Below are positions 38,419 to 50,404 of a DNA stretch of 53,354 nucleotides, one piece after another (within the stretch, counting starts at the first letter, position 1; each line of letters starts with the position of its first letter). Source of the DNA: Robertmurraya massiliosenegalensis JC6 (GTDB taxonomy: Bacteria > Bacillota > Bacilli > Bacillales > Cytobacillaceae). Under the pieces are notes generated by a model. The model made no database searches. It was not told the DNA's origin and worked only from the letters and a program-made list of their open reading frames with translations. The DNA lies in NCBI RefSeq assembly GCF_000311725.1, contig NZ_HE978522.1, positions 1 to 53,354 of the forward strand. The letters are read 5' to 3'. A program made the position numbers and the translations under genes.

Positions 38419-38607
38419 TTAAGCGGAATTTTTCCTGTTATCTCCTCGATGGAGTCCCTTTTAGGGGAAATAACGGAAGATTTTCCGCTTATGGATGGCA
38501 AAATCGTTTATTTTGGCATTTTTTGAGGGAATAGCAGGAATTTTTCCTGTTATCTCGGCTCTTTTTCATGATGGTTGCTCATTAAGCGGAATTTATCCTG
38601 TTATTTT
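38419..38607. repeat. Cluster of four 26-bp palindromic repeats
   Basis: Copies at 38419-38444, 38531-38556 and 38582-38607 (plus) and 38467-38492 (inverted) share the form WTAAGCGGAAWTTTTCCTGTTATYTC. Each is itself an imperfect palindrome (GGAA...TTCC). They occupy the middle of the 649-bp yabG-ksgA gap and look like a bacterial interspersed (REP-like) element. Nothing coding is seen in the rest of the gap. Confidence 0.75.
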
Positions 38608-38810
38608 TTCATACCGATCCTACTAACGTTTATACGAACCTTATCCACAAGTCGAGGCAATTTATAAATTCCTGGTGTATGAAATAATCATTTTAGAAAC
38701 AAAAATGTCCCAGTGACTATGTTACGATTGAAATACTTAACCAAGTTTAACTCAATCCCCCACCCGGACAATGGTTAAGAAGAAGTCAATTCGCAAAAGA
38801 GCTAGGCAAA

Positions 38811-38844
38811 TAAAAAGGCTGAACTTCTAATTTTGAGTTCAGCC
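38811..38844 (-). terminator. ksgA terminator
   Basis: GGCTGAACT (38817-38825) / AGTTCAGCC (38836-38844), a perfect 9-bp stem, followed by TTTTTATTT on the minus strand, 12 bp after the ksgA stop. Confidence 0.85.
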
Positions 38845-38856
38845 CTAGCATATATT

Positions 38857-40288
<1,432 letters not shown>

Positions 40289-40446
40289 ATGTCCTCCTCA
40301 AAAAACAGCACATTCACTCTAAATTTGAATGCTTTTAAACTCTACTTGAAAAATCTTATAATTTTTTTGAAAAAAATAAAATATATTTGAAACAATTTTG
40401 TAATCTAATTCGTCTATATAAGTGTAAAGAAAAATGGTGTAAAAAA

Positions 40447-40476
40447 CAAAAAAAAGCAGAGGACGTCCCCCTGCTT
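40447..40476 (-). terminator. yabE terminator
   Basis: AAGCAG (40454-40459) / CTGCTT (40471-40476) with inner GG/CC pairs, followed by T8 on the minus strand, 46 bp after the yabE stop. Confidence 0.85.
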
Positions 40477-40521
40477 AACATGACTTTTTATTAAGTAAGT
40501 AGATTTCACCTAATCACAAGC

Positions 40522-41706
40522 TTAATTTAAGATCTTAATCTTTACGTTCTTCCGGCCCCAACGATAAGCAGCCGACTTAGAAGAAAAGAATACATCAATC
40601 TTGTTCCCTTTTATCGCTGAGCCTGTATCAGCTGCTACAGCATAGCCATAACCTTCAACATAGACCTTTGTTCCTAAAGGAATAACACTCGGGTCGACAG
40701 CAATGATCTTTGCGTTCGGGTTCGCCTTTAAATTAAATCCTGTAGCTGTTCTTCCTGAACAACCATTACAGTTAGCGGTATAAGCCGTAGAGCTTACGGT
40801 AAACTCTTTACTTACATTATCATTTGTTCCACGAGATACTGTTTGAGCAATAACTTTCGTACCAACAGCTACTACTTTATCCTGCTTTTCTTTCAAAGTA
40901 GATTCTTTGACCAGTTCTCGAGACACTTCTTTCCCGTTTTCAAGAACAACTTCGTATTCTTTCTTAAGCAGTCCTTCTTGACCACTCGTTACAGTTTTTT
41001 CTGTCCCTTGTGTGAGACTGCTGTCCTGCTTCGTGACAACAGCAAATTTAATTGGTTCTTCCACTACATCGGTGACTTTTTCAACTCGAATGACGTTAAT
41101 AATAGCGTCTTCTTGGACTTTTTCATCCATTTTGGGTTCAACTCGGTCTAATTCATTCAGTGTGATTCCTTGTTGTGATAAAAAGTCAGCGACCGTAGTC
41201 GAAGTGGACCATACTTGCTTTTCTTCTCCACCATCGTTCAATGTTAAAGAAAAAGCTTTATCTATTTTGATCTGTAAATCATTTTTAATCTTTGTGTCAA
41301 TTGTTGGATGAACTTGATCATGCTCGCTCAAAGAAACTTTTTGTTCTTTTAAGAACGCTCCAACCGTATCGGCTGTTGTCCAGACTTGTTTCGTTTCGTT
41401 TCCCTTAACCATCTGAACCTGCTTTGCTGGCTTCCATTCTACCTTTAGATTGTCATTGACTTTCGTATCGGCTGATGGAGACACATAGTCTTCTGAGTGT
41501 AGAGAAATATCTAATTCCTCTAGTACTTCTTCAATCGTTCCTGCGTGTGTTTTTATTACTTTCTCTTCACCGTCTAAAGTTACTGCTACAGTTTTTTTCG
41601 TAGTTTCATAGAAAACAAATCCAAAAGCTGCAACAAACACTACGAAACTAGCTCCAATCACGGCTACTTTCTTTTTACTCAAAGACTTGGAAAACAGGTT
41701 TTTCAT
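40522..41706 (-). CDS. yabE: Cell-wall protein with DUF348, G5 and 3D domains (YabE)
   Basis: Secreted or membrane-anchored Rpf/Sps-like protein. One N-terminal membrane segment (about 13-33), three DUF348 repeats (about 40-80, 97-140, 155-200, each with a VWT/VWS motif), a G5 domain (about 210-285) and a C-terminal 3D domain (about 300-394) with TAYTANCNGCSG, IAVDPSVIPLGTKVYVEGYG, AADTG and KIDVFF, the probable lytic transglycosylase site. The only standard start, ATG 41706, lies 20 nt after the AAGGAGG (see findings). A strong sigma-A promoter lies upstream. Confidence 0.92.
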   Translation of the reverse strand: MKNLFSKSLSKKKVAVIGASFVVFVAAFGFVFYETTKKTVAVTLDGEEKVIKTHAGTIEEVLEELDISLHSEDYVSPSADTKVNDNLKVEWKPAKQVQMVKGNETKQVWTTADTVGAFLKEQKVSLSEHDQVHPTIDTKIKNDLQIKIDKAFSLTLNDGGEEKQVWSTSTTVADFLSQQGITLNELDRVEPKMDEKVQEDAIINVIRVEKVTDVVEEPIKFAVVTKQDSSLTQGTEKTVTSGQEGLLKKEYEVVLENGKEVSRELVKESTLKEKQDKVVAVGTKVIAQTVSRGTNDNVSKEFTVSSTAYTANCNGCSGRTATGFNLKANPNAKIIAVDPSVIPLGTKVYVEGYGYAVAADTGSAIKGNKIDVFFSSKSAAYRWGRKNVKIKILN

Positions 41707-41748
41707 GTTTTTGATTACGATGAAAAACGCCTCCTTCTCTCTCGAGTG

Positions 41749-41778
41749 ATTATATAGAACTTAACACGTGCATGTCAA
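41749..41778 (-). promoter_or_regulatory. yabE promoter, sigma-A
   Basis: Perfect TTGACA (41773-41778) and perfect TATAAT (41749-41754), 18-bp spacer, on the minus strand. Transcript start about 36 nt before the yabE ATG. Confidence 0.75.
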
Positions 41779-41941
41779 CCCTCCACTTCCCGAACATATT
41801 TCCTATTATGCGAAATATATCCAGAAAAGGAAAGAGGGACTTATCGACATGGTTATCCTATGAAGAAAAGGAGACATGTAGAACTTTTTAGAATCGGAAT
41901 TGATTTGGACAAGCATCCATCTATTTCGACAGCATTCTATA

Positions 41942-42709
41942 TCATTTTATGGCGAATAATTTTTTCGCATTTGCGGTTGTAATGGCAGCAACTTCCTCAT
42001 AGGAAATCCCCTTTAACTCCGCAATTTGTTCTGCCACAAGTTTGACATAACTTGGTTCATTTCTTTTTCCTCTGTATGGATGTGGTGCCAAGTAAGGGCA
42101 ATCCGTTTCAATGAGAAGCTTATCTAATGGAACTGCCTCTGCTACTTCCTTTGGCTTTCTCGCATTCTTAAATGTGACTGGTCCCCCTAAAGAAATATAG
42201 AAGTTCATTAGCAGACATTCCTGTGCCACTTCTACACTTCCACTAAAGCAATGCATGATTCCCCCGACTTCAGAAGCCCCTTCCTCTTTTAAAATGTCCA
42301 CGATATCCGCTGTTGCTTCTCGATTATGTATGACGATCGGTAGCTTAACTCTCTTTGCTAGCTGGATTTGTCTTCGAAATACCTCTTTTTGTACCTCTTT
42401 CGGAGATTTATCCCAATAATAATCCAAGCCCATCTCCCCGATCGCGACTACTTTAGGATGACTTGTGAGATCCTCAATCCAAGCTAAATCCTCATCCGTC
42501 ATATCAACTGCATCTACTGGGTGCCAGCCGATACTTGCATACATAAAATCATATTGTTCAACCAATTCCATCGCTCTCGTAATCGTTGGACGATCAAATC
42601 CAACAATCACCATATTTTCTACTCCGCTCTCTTGTGCTCTTGTCACAACCTCCTCTAAATCCTCTTCAAATTGTTCTGCGTTTAAATGGGCATGTGTGTC
42701 GAATAACAT
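41942..42709 (-). CDS. tatD: TatD-family metal-dependent deoxyribonuclease
   Basis: TIM-barrel hydrolase of the TatD family (yabD in B. subtilis), implicated in DNA repair and RNA turnover. Metal ligands visible: DTHAHLN at the N-terminus, GEMGLDYYW, PIVIHNREA, MHCFSGS and ETDCPYLAP. 255 aa. ATG at 42709 is 7 nt after GGGAG; the frame's TTG one codon earlier is less likely. Lies between metS and yabE. Confidence 0.95.
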   Translation of the reverse strand: MLFDTHAHLNAEQFEEDLEEVVTRAQESGVENMVIVGFDRPTITRAMELVEQYDFMYASIGWHPVDAVDMTDEDLAWIEDLTSHPKVVAIGEMGLDYYWDKSPKEVQKEVFRRQIQLAKRVKLPIVIHNREATADIVDILKEEGASEVGGIMHCFSGSVEVAQECLLMNFYISLGGPVTFKNARKPKEVAEAVPLDKLLIETDCPYLAPHPYRGKRNEPSYVKLVAEQIAELKGISYEEVAAITTANAKKLFAIK

Positions 42710-43080
42710 CAAAATTCTCCCTTCATTTCATATATTATTTTTATGTTACAATCTTATCTTTTTCTTTTCTTTTCGCTGTTTTCGTATAGATTGTGGTTTT
42801 TATATAAACCCAAAAGCCGCTTCTTGCCCTTAACATGAAGTGTGTGACGACACTTTTCGCTCCCTAAATCAAGCATTTTGTTCTTAGTGCTTTCCAAAAG
42901 CAACAAGTTTTTTTCAAAAGAAAATAAACAATGGCTACGAAAAGTGCTTTTCTTTTTATCTCGTTGCGCAAATATTATTCTCAAAAAACATTGAAATTTT
43001 CCACATATTATTCTCATAAAGTTAATATTTACACTTAATCCTATTTTAACAACTTTCATTGTTATTTAAATAAAAGAAAA
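42710..43080. other. Non-coding region between metS and tatD
   Basis: AT-rich, no supported gene. A 101-codon minus-strand frame here lacks a ribosome site and family features. Visible structure: AAGTGT-GTGACG-ACACTT near 42839-42856, and a distant inverted pair CACTTTTCG (42851-42859) / CGAAAAGTG (42938-42946). It could be a structured tatD leader. Confidence 0.45.
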
Positions 43081-43126
43081 CATAGATACGTTTCACGTTT
43101 TTTGTTACACGTGAAACATTTCTATG
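43081..43126 (-). terminator. metS terminator containing a parS site
   Basis: GTTTCACGT / ACGTGAAAC (9 bp) with outer CATAGA/TCTATG pairs, followed by TTTTCTTTTATTT on the minus strand. It starts about 17 bp after the metS stop. Confidence 0.8.
43103..43118. promoter_or_regulatory. parS: parS, ParB/Spo0J binding site
   Basis: TGTTACACGTGAAACA matches the Bacillus parS consensus TGTTNCACGTGAAACA at every defined position. parS sites cluster around the origin, and this region is origin-proximal in B. subtilis, which also has a site near metS. Confidence 0.88.
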
Positions 43127-43142
43127 CTCCTTTCAAAAACAA

Positions 43143-45567
<2,425 letters not shown>

Positions 45568-45596
45568 TTGACGTTTATGGGAATAACTGTTATTAT
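45568..45596 (+). promoter_or_regulatory. abrB promoter, sigma-A
   Basis: TTGACG (45568-45573), 17-bp spacer, TATTAT (45591-45596), about 80 bp before the abrB start codon. Confidence 0.75.
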
Positions 45597-45611
45597 TGGT
45601 TTAGGAAGAAA

Positions 45612-45630
45612 TTTGTCGAATAATGACGAA
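45612..45630 (+). promoter_or_regulatory. Tandem Spo0A boxes downstream of the abrB promoter
   Basis: TGTCGAA (45614-45620) and TGACGAA (45624-45630), 10 bp apart, just after the transcription start. B. subtilis has the same tandem arrangement, through which Spo0A-P represses abrB. Confidence 0.8.
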
Positions 45631-45679
45631 AATAGATAGATAGAGAAAAATTTTTAGGAGATTGAGAGGAGATTTAATT

Positions 45680-45967
45680 ATGAAATCTACAGGTATTGTT
45701 CGTAAGGTTGATGAACTTGGTCGTGTGGTTATTCCGATCGAATTAAGACGTACATTAGGAATTGCAGAAAAGGACGCACTAGAAATTTATGTAGATGACG
45801 AGCGCATTGTTTTAAAGAAATATAAACCTAACATGACTTGTCAAGTTACAGGAGAAGTTTCTGATGATAATGCAACATTTGCAGATGGCAAGCTTATTTT
45901 AAGCCGCGAAGGCGCTGAAAAGCTATTAAAAGAAATTCAAGACGCTTTCCAAACAGCAAAAGCTTAA
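45680..45967 (+). CDS. abrB: Transition-state regulator AbrB
   Basis: Represses stationary-phase genes, including spo0H and spoVG, during growth. 95 aa: N-terminal swapped-hairpin DNA-binding domain (MKSTGIVRKVDELGRVVIP, ELRRTLGI) and a C-terminal dimerisation domain. The frame opens at a TTG (45662), but ATG 45680 has GAGGAGA 7 nt upstream. It is one of only two called genes on the plus strand, as in B. subtilis, where it is also opposite to its neighbours. Confidence 0.97.
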   Translation: MKSTGIVRKVDELGRVVIPIELRRTLGIAEKDALEIYVDDERIVLKKYKPNMTCQVTGEVSDDNATFADGKLILSREGAEKLLKEIQDAFQTAKA

Positions 45968-45988
45968 TCATGTTTTAACCCTATAGTT

Positions 45989-46020
45989 AAGGCTTCTTTT
46001 CACAAGAAGCCTTTTTGTTT
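45989..46020 (+). terminator. abrB terminator
   Basis: AAGGCTTCTT (45989-45998) / AAGAAGCCTT (46004-46013), a perfect 10-bp stem, then TTTGTTTTG. It lies between the convergent abrB and rsmI stops. Confidence 0.9.
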
Positions 46021-46026
46021 TGTCAC

Positions 46027-46902
46027 TTATTCTTCGATATGGTAAGCGTGATAGACATCTCTTTTATTCATATGGCGATCTTTTGCAGTTTGCTTAATTG
46101 CATCCTTTGACGATAGCCCCTTTTCTGTCATATAGTGCTCAATATGTTCCTGAATCGTTTGTCCTTCCCACCAAATATCACTTTCTTCCATTCGCTCATG
46201 GCACCCTTCTATAATAAGGCAAAACTCTCCTCGTACCTCACCATTTGACGCCCATTCAAGTATTTCGCTTATCGTTCCACGAATAAATTCTTCATACCGT
46301 TTCGTTAATTCTCGGCAGATGGAGATTTGGCGTTCACCAAATACATCATAAATTTGCTGGAGTGTCTCTTTCAATCGATGAGGAGATTCATATAAAATGA
46401 CCGTCGACATCCGTTTCGATAACTCTTCAAGCTCAGCTACTTTTTCCTTCTTTTGTCTCGGTAAAAATCCGTAAAAATAGAAAGGCTGTGTTGCTATGCC
46501 AGATGCAATAAGAGCAGTTAGAGCTGCATTTGCCCCTGGTAGTGGAACGACGGCTAATTGTTCATTCGTTGCAGCGACAACCAATTCATAGCCTGGGTCA
46601 GAAATCGTTGGCATTCCTGCATCACTGACTAAAGCTATTTTTTCCCCTGCTTTAAGCTTTTCAATAAGCTTTGCCCCGCTCGTTTCTTTATTATGCTCGT
46701 GATAACTAATGACTGGTGTAGAGATCTCGAAATGATTACATAACTTTTTTGTATTTCTCGTATCCTCTGCTGCTATATAATCACTTTCTTTTAATAGTCG
46801 CACGGCCCGGAAACTCATATCCTCCAAATTCCCAATCGGGGTTGGAATTAAATATAAGATCCCTTTTTCACGTTCATTTTCAAAGCTTTTTTGTTGCCAC
46901 AT
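46027..46902 (-). CDS. rsmI: 16S rRNA (cytidine1402-2'-O)-methyltransferase
   Basis: Methylates C1402 in the ribosomal P site. Tetrapyrrole-methylase fold: YLIPTPIGNLEDM, AAEDTRNTKKL, ALVSDAGMPTISDPGYELV, VPLPGANAALTALIASG and ILYESPHRLKETL. 291 aa. ATG at 46902 follows AGGGTG. It starts 21 nt after trmN6 with no room for the yazA gene found between them in B. subtilis. Convergent with abrB. Confidence 0.95.
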   Translation of the reverse strand: MWQQKSFENEREKGILYLIPTPIGNLEDMSFRAVRLLKESDYIAAEDTRNTKKLCNHFEISTPVISYHEHNKETSGAKLIEKLKAGEKIALVSDAGMPTISDPGYELVVAATNEQLAVVPLPGANAALTALIASGIATQPFYFYGFLPRQKKEKVAELEELSKRMSTVILYESPHRLKETLQQIYDVFGERQISICRELTKRYEEFIRGTISEILEWASNGEVRGEFCLIIEGCHERMEESDIWWEGQTIQEHIEHYMTEKGLSSKDAIKQTAKDRHMNKRDVYHAYHIEE

Positions 46903-46923
46903 GTTTTTTCACCCTACCCTTAT

Positions 46924-47670
46924 TTACTGCTTGTCCCCATACAGGATATCCTTTATCTCAGGCGTGTACTCATGATCATCATCATATACAACTAAAGGAG
47001 GAAGAATTTTTAAATCCGCTTTCCCATCTTTAATCGCTTCTACTAAAAGCGTATTCGCTTCTTTCCCTTGTTGCGGATAAACCAATTGAATTCTCTTTGG
47101 TTCCAAACGATATTGTCGCATCAAGGTAATAATATCTAATAATCTACCTGGTCGATGAACAAAAGCAACCTTCCCACCTTGTTTCACGAGCTGACTTGAT
47201 ACACGAATCGTATCCTCTAATGTACAAAAAATTTCATGCCGCGCAATGGCTAAATGCTCATTCTCATTGATTTCCTCTTTCGATGGTGTTGGAAAATACG
47301 GTGGATTGCATGTAACGACATCGAACTTTCCCATCCCTAATTGACTTGGCATATCTTTTATATTTCCATGAATCATTTGTAAGCGATGTTGCAATTCATT
47401 GTACTGAAAGCTTCGTTTTGCCATATCATACAAACGCTCTTGTATTTCAACACCTGTTATTTCCCCTTTTGTTCTCATGCTTAAAAAAAGAGGAATGACA
47501 CCATTTCCACTACATAAATCGATTAATTTTCCCTTTTGAATGGGGACATAGACAAATCTGGCGAGCAATACGGCATCTAATGAAAAAGCAAACACCGACG
47601 GACTTTGAATAATCCGCAAGTCCTCTGCTAATAAATAATCCAAACGCTCATCATCTTTTAATGGAACCAT
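46924..47670 (-). CDS. trmN6: tRNA1(Val) (adenine37-N6)-methyltransferase-like protein (YabB)
   Basis: SAM-dependent methyltransferase with [16 protein letters not shown] and the N6-adenine signature NPPY (CNPPYFPTP). The frame opens at 47697, but ATG at 47670 with GGAGG upstream gives 248 aa, like B. subtilis YabB. Its tRNA target is inferred from the family. Followed closely by rsmI. Confidence 0.9.
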   Translation of the reverse strand: MVPLKDDERLDYLLAEDLRIIQSPSVFAFSLDAVLLARFVYVPIQKGKLIDLCSGNGVIPLFLSMRTKGEITGVEIQERLYDMAKRSFQYNELQHRLQMIHGNIKDMPSQLGMGKFDVVTCNPPYFPTPSKEEINENEHLAIARHEIFCTLEDTIRVSSQLVKQGGKVAFVHRPGRLLDIITLMRQYRLEPKRIQLVYPQQGKEANTLLVEAIKDGKADLKILPPLVVYDDDHEYTPEIKDILYGDKQ

Positions 47671-47701
47671 TCTTTTTCCTCCTGGTTCTTTTTTCAACTC
47701 T

Positions 47702-47729
47702 AAAAAAATAGTCTCCCTAAAAGGAAGAC
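47702..47729 (-). terminator. Hairpin after yabA, terminator-like
   Basis: GTCT(C)CC / GG(A)AGAC with a short loop, then TATTTTTTTA on the minus strand, between the yabA stop and trmN6. It would uncouple trmN6-rsmI from the tmk-to-yabA operon, or attenuate it. Confidence 0.6.
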
Positions 47730-47733
47730 CACA

Positions 47734-48102
47734 TTACTTTTTATTAAGAAAGGATAAGCAAAATAGACAATCGCCTTCTTTACGAGGGCTACCAAAATGC
47801 AAATTACAGATGTGGAAGCCTTCCTGATAAAGCCTTGCTAAATTATCATATCCTTCCCCAATATCAACTGCTTTCTCATCAGGTTGCTCAAGTGATTTCT
47901 TTTGCTGTTTGCCCTGATTTTTTTTCCCAGTATTAGAGGTATGCTCCAGCCGACGTCTTAGATGATCATTCTCTAGCTTTAATGAGTTATTTTCTTCGAG
48001 AATTTCTGCTAAATGCTCTTTTAACTCACCAAGCTGCTGATACAGCTGCCCAATCTGTACTTCCATATTACTCACTGAATCAAAGATTTCCTTTTTATTC
48101 AC
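47734..48102 (-). CDS. yabA: Replication initiation control protein YabA
   Basis: Binds DnaA and the DnaN clamp to limit re-initiation. N-terminal leucine-rich coiled coil (about 1-60: [22 protein letters not shown] split over heptads) and a C-terminal zinc module ([18 protein letters not shown]). The frame opens at 48111, but GTG 48102 lies 8 nt after GAGG and gives 122 aa, matching B. subtilis (119). Follows ricT by 29 nt. Confidence 0.94.
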   Translation of the reverse strand: MNKKEIFDSVSNMEVQIGQLYQQLGELKEHLAEILEENNSLKLENDHLRRRLEHTSNTGKKNQGKQQKKSLEQPDEKAVDIGEGYDNLARLYQEGFHICNLHFGSPRKEGDCLFCLSFLNKK

Positions 48103-48131
48103 GCCTTCCACCTCTATCGTCCGTGGATCTC

Positions 48132-48941
48132 CTACATAGCGCCTTCCTTTAATATTTCATCCAGTGTATATTCGAGGACACGCTCTTGATCTATCATTTC
48201 TACTTGTAAAATACGTTCCAAAATATTTAATCCAACTACTTTCCCTAATCCTGCTGGGGTACCAATGATTTCACCCACATCAGGCAGCTGTTCCTTAGCG
48301 GTCTCATACTCATCATTTTCATACTTTAAACAGCACATAAGTCGACCACATAAGCCAGATATTTTCGTTGGATTAAGAGAGAGGTTTTGATCCTTCGCCA
48401 TTTTAATTGACACAGGCTCAAAGTCTCCTAAAAAGCTAGAGCAACAAAGCATACGACCACAAGGTCCAATTCCGCCTAACATTTTGGCTTCATCTCGTAC
48501 ACCGATTTGCCTTAATTCAATCCGCGTTCTAAAAATCGCGGCCAAATCCTTCACGAGTTCTCTGAAATCAACCCGTCCATCTGCTGTAAAATAGAAAATG
48601 ACCTTATTGCGGTCAAAGGTATATTCCACATCTACAAGCTTCATATCAAGTTGATGTAAGTTGACCTTCTCACAACAAACCTCATATGCTTCTTTGGCAG
48701 ATTGTTTATTTTCCTCAACGATAAGCCGATCCTTTTGATCTGCAATTCTCAGAACTTTTTTAAGTGGGAGAACCACATCGTGCTCCTCGACCTGCTTTGG
48801 GCCGATGACTACTCGACCGTACTCAACTCCCCTAACCGTCTCCACAATGACGAAATCGTCCTTTTGAATTAAGAGATCTCCGGGATCAAAATAATAGATT
48901 TTCCCCGCTTTTTTAAAGCGGACTCCCACTACATTATACAA
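48132..48941 (-). CDS. ricT: RicT (YaaT), PSP1-domain component of the Ric complex
   Basis: Part of the RicA-RicF-RicT iron-sulfur complex that stimulates RNase Y-dependent mRNA maturation, biofilm formation and sporulation in B. subtilis. 269 aa with cysteine clusters [16 protein letters not shown] and [13 protein letters not shown], the probable Fe-S ligands. TTG start at 48941 lies 9 nt after GGAGG and overlaps holB by 8 nt. Confidence 0.94.
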   Translation of the reverse strand: MYNVVGVRFKKAGKIYYFDPGDLLIQKDDFVIVETVRGVEYGRVVIGPKQVEEHDVVLPLKKVLRIADQKDRLIVEENKQSAKEAYEVCCEKVNLHQLDMKLVDVEYTFDRNKVIFYFTADGRVDFRELVKDLAAIFRTRIELRQIGVRDEAKMLGGIGPCGRMLCCSSFLGDFEPVSIKMAKDQNLSLNPTKISGLCGRLMCCLKYENDEYETAKEQLPDVGEIIGTPAGLGKVVGLNILERILQVEMIDQERVLEYTLDEILKEGAM

Positions 48942-49947
48942 ATGATGATCCCTCCTGCAATTGTAACACGAGCTGCTCCAATAGCAGCTGTGGATTCATA
49001 TTTGCATGCAATCTTCTTTTTGCATTCAAAATTGCGGTCATTTGATTGGCCAACCTTTTTGCAGAAGTTTGCAGTGCAAATTGTTCGAGACGATCTCTTT
49101 CGTCCAAATAAACAACCTGGTTTTGCTTTCCAAGTTGTATATATAATAAATCCTTCAGAACAAGAAGTAATAAATCTAGCCCCTGATCGTATTGTTCCTT
49201 ATCTTTAAAATGCAAGAACCAATCCTCTTGAAGGGATACTAATGCCTCCAACGGATTCTTTCTTAGCACTTCATATAATTTTAACACTATTTTTTGGGCT
49301 TGTGCAAACCATTCATCATTACTTAGTGCAAGTCCTTCATCCAAATTATTGGTAAGCTGGGCAATTATAGGGGATTTTTTCTCCGAAACTCCCCGTTCTA
49401 TTAGTTTCTGTATGAGTTGGTCTGAGGATAATTGCTTAAACGTGACAATTTGACATCGAGAAAGAATCGTCGGCAATATTTTCTGAGCTTGTTCTGTTAA
49501 TAAAATGGCCGTCGTCTCAGAAGTCGGCTCTTCCAGAAATTTCAATAGACTGTTAGCGGCATTGACCGTCATCCGATCAGCATGAACAATTGTATATACC
49601 TTTTTCTTCGATTCTACCCCCGTCTTGGCAAACTCTTCTTGAAGGGACTGAATTTGTTGTTTTTTAATGGAGGCACCATCCGGCTCCACCATATGAAGGT
49701 CCGGATGATTTCCACTATTAATTCGCTTGCAGTTATGGCATGCTTCACATGGAATATATCCATCAACTGGATGCGTACAAAATAAACTTTTTGATAAGAG
49801 GAGACTGACATCCTTTTTCCCTGTCCCCCGCATTCCCTCAAATAAATACGCGTGGGCTAACCGACCTTTTTGGATACTATTCTTTAACATTTTCAAAACG
49901 GTTGGCTGGATCGTTTCATAGCTTTCCCACGTGTTCAAATCGATCAT
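48934..49947 (-). CDS. holB: DNA polymerase III delta prime subunit
   Basis: Clamp-loader subunit. Degenerate P-loop LFEGMRGTGKKDVS, four-cysteine zinc module (CTHP...PCEACHNCKR) and LLKFLEEPTSETTAILLTEQ with ILPTILSRCQ. The start is ambiguous: ATG 49947 has AAGTGAG directly abutting it, while TTG 49938 is 9 nt after the same sequence and gives MNTWESYETIQP, closer to the B. subtilis N-terminus. The longer form is listed. It follows darA by 27 nt; yaaR, which lies between them in B. subtilis, is absent. Confidence 0.93.
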   Translation of the reverse strand: MIDLNTWESYETIQPTVLKMLKNSIQKGRLAHAYLFEGMRGTGKKDVSLLLSKSLFCTHPVDGYIPCEACHNCKRINSGNHPDLHMVEPDGASIKKQQIQSLQEEFAKTGVESKKKVYTIVHADRMTVNAANSLLKFLEEPTSETTAILLTEQAQKILPTILSRCQIVTFKQLSSDQLIQKLIERGVSEKKSPIIAQLTNNLDEGLALSNDEWFAQAQKIVLKLYEVLRKNPLEALVSLQEDWFLHFKDKEQYDQGLDLLLLVLKDLLYIQLGKQNQVVYLDERDRLEQFALQTSAKRLANQMTAILNAKRRLHANMNPQLLLEQLVLQLQEGSSFV

Positions 49948-49974
49948 CTCACTTACTTATTTATTAGTCGTACA

Positions 49975-50316
<342 letters not shown>

Positions 50317-50404
50317 TTAGTATCCCATTTAATTATGTTTATTATAACAGGAATTTCTTTGAATGAATTTCTTTAAAAAAATGCCCACTTATTTTTTTGC
50401 AATC

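Noticed and set aside
38289-38501. 70-codon minus-strand frame upstream of yabG
   Set aside because: It is formed by the palindromic repeats and the orphan terminator and has no ribosome site.
41764-41771. CACGTG near the yabE promoter as a second parS
   Set aside because: Flanking bases do not match TGTTNCACGTGAAACA; only the 6-bp core is shared.
42754-43059. 101-codon minus-strand frame between metS and tatD
   Set aside because: No Shine-Dalgarno, Lys/Phe-rich composition typical of AT-rich non-coding DNA, and no recognisable motif.
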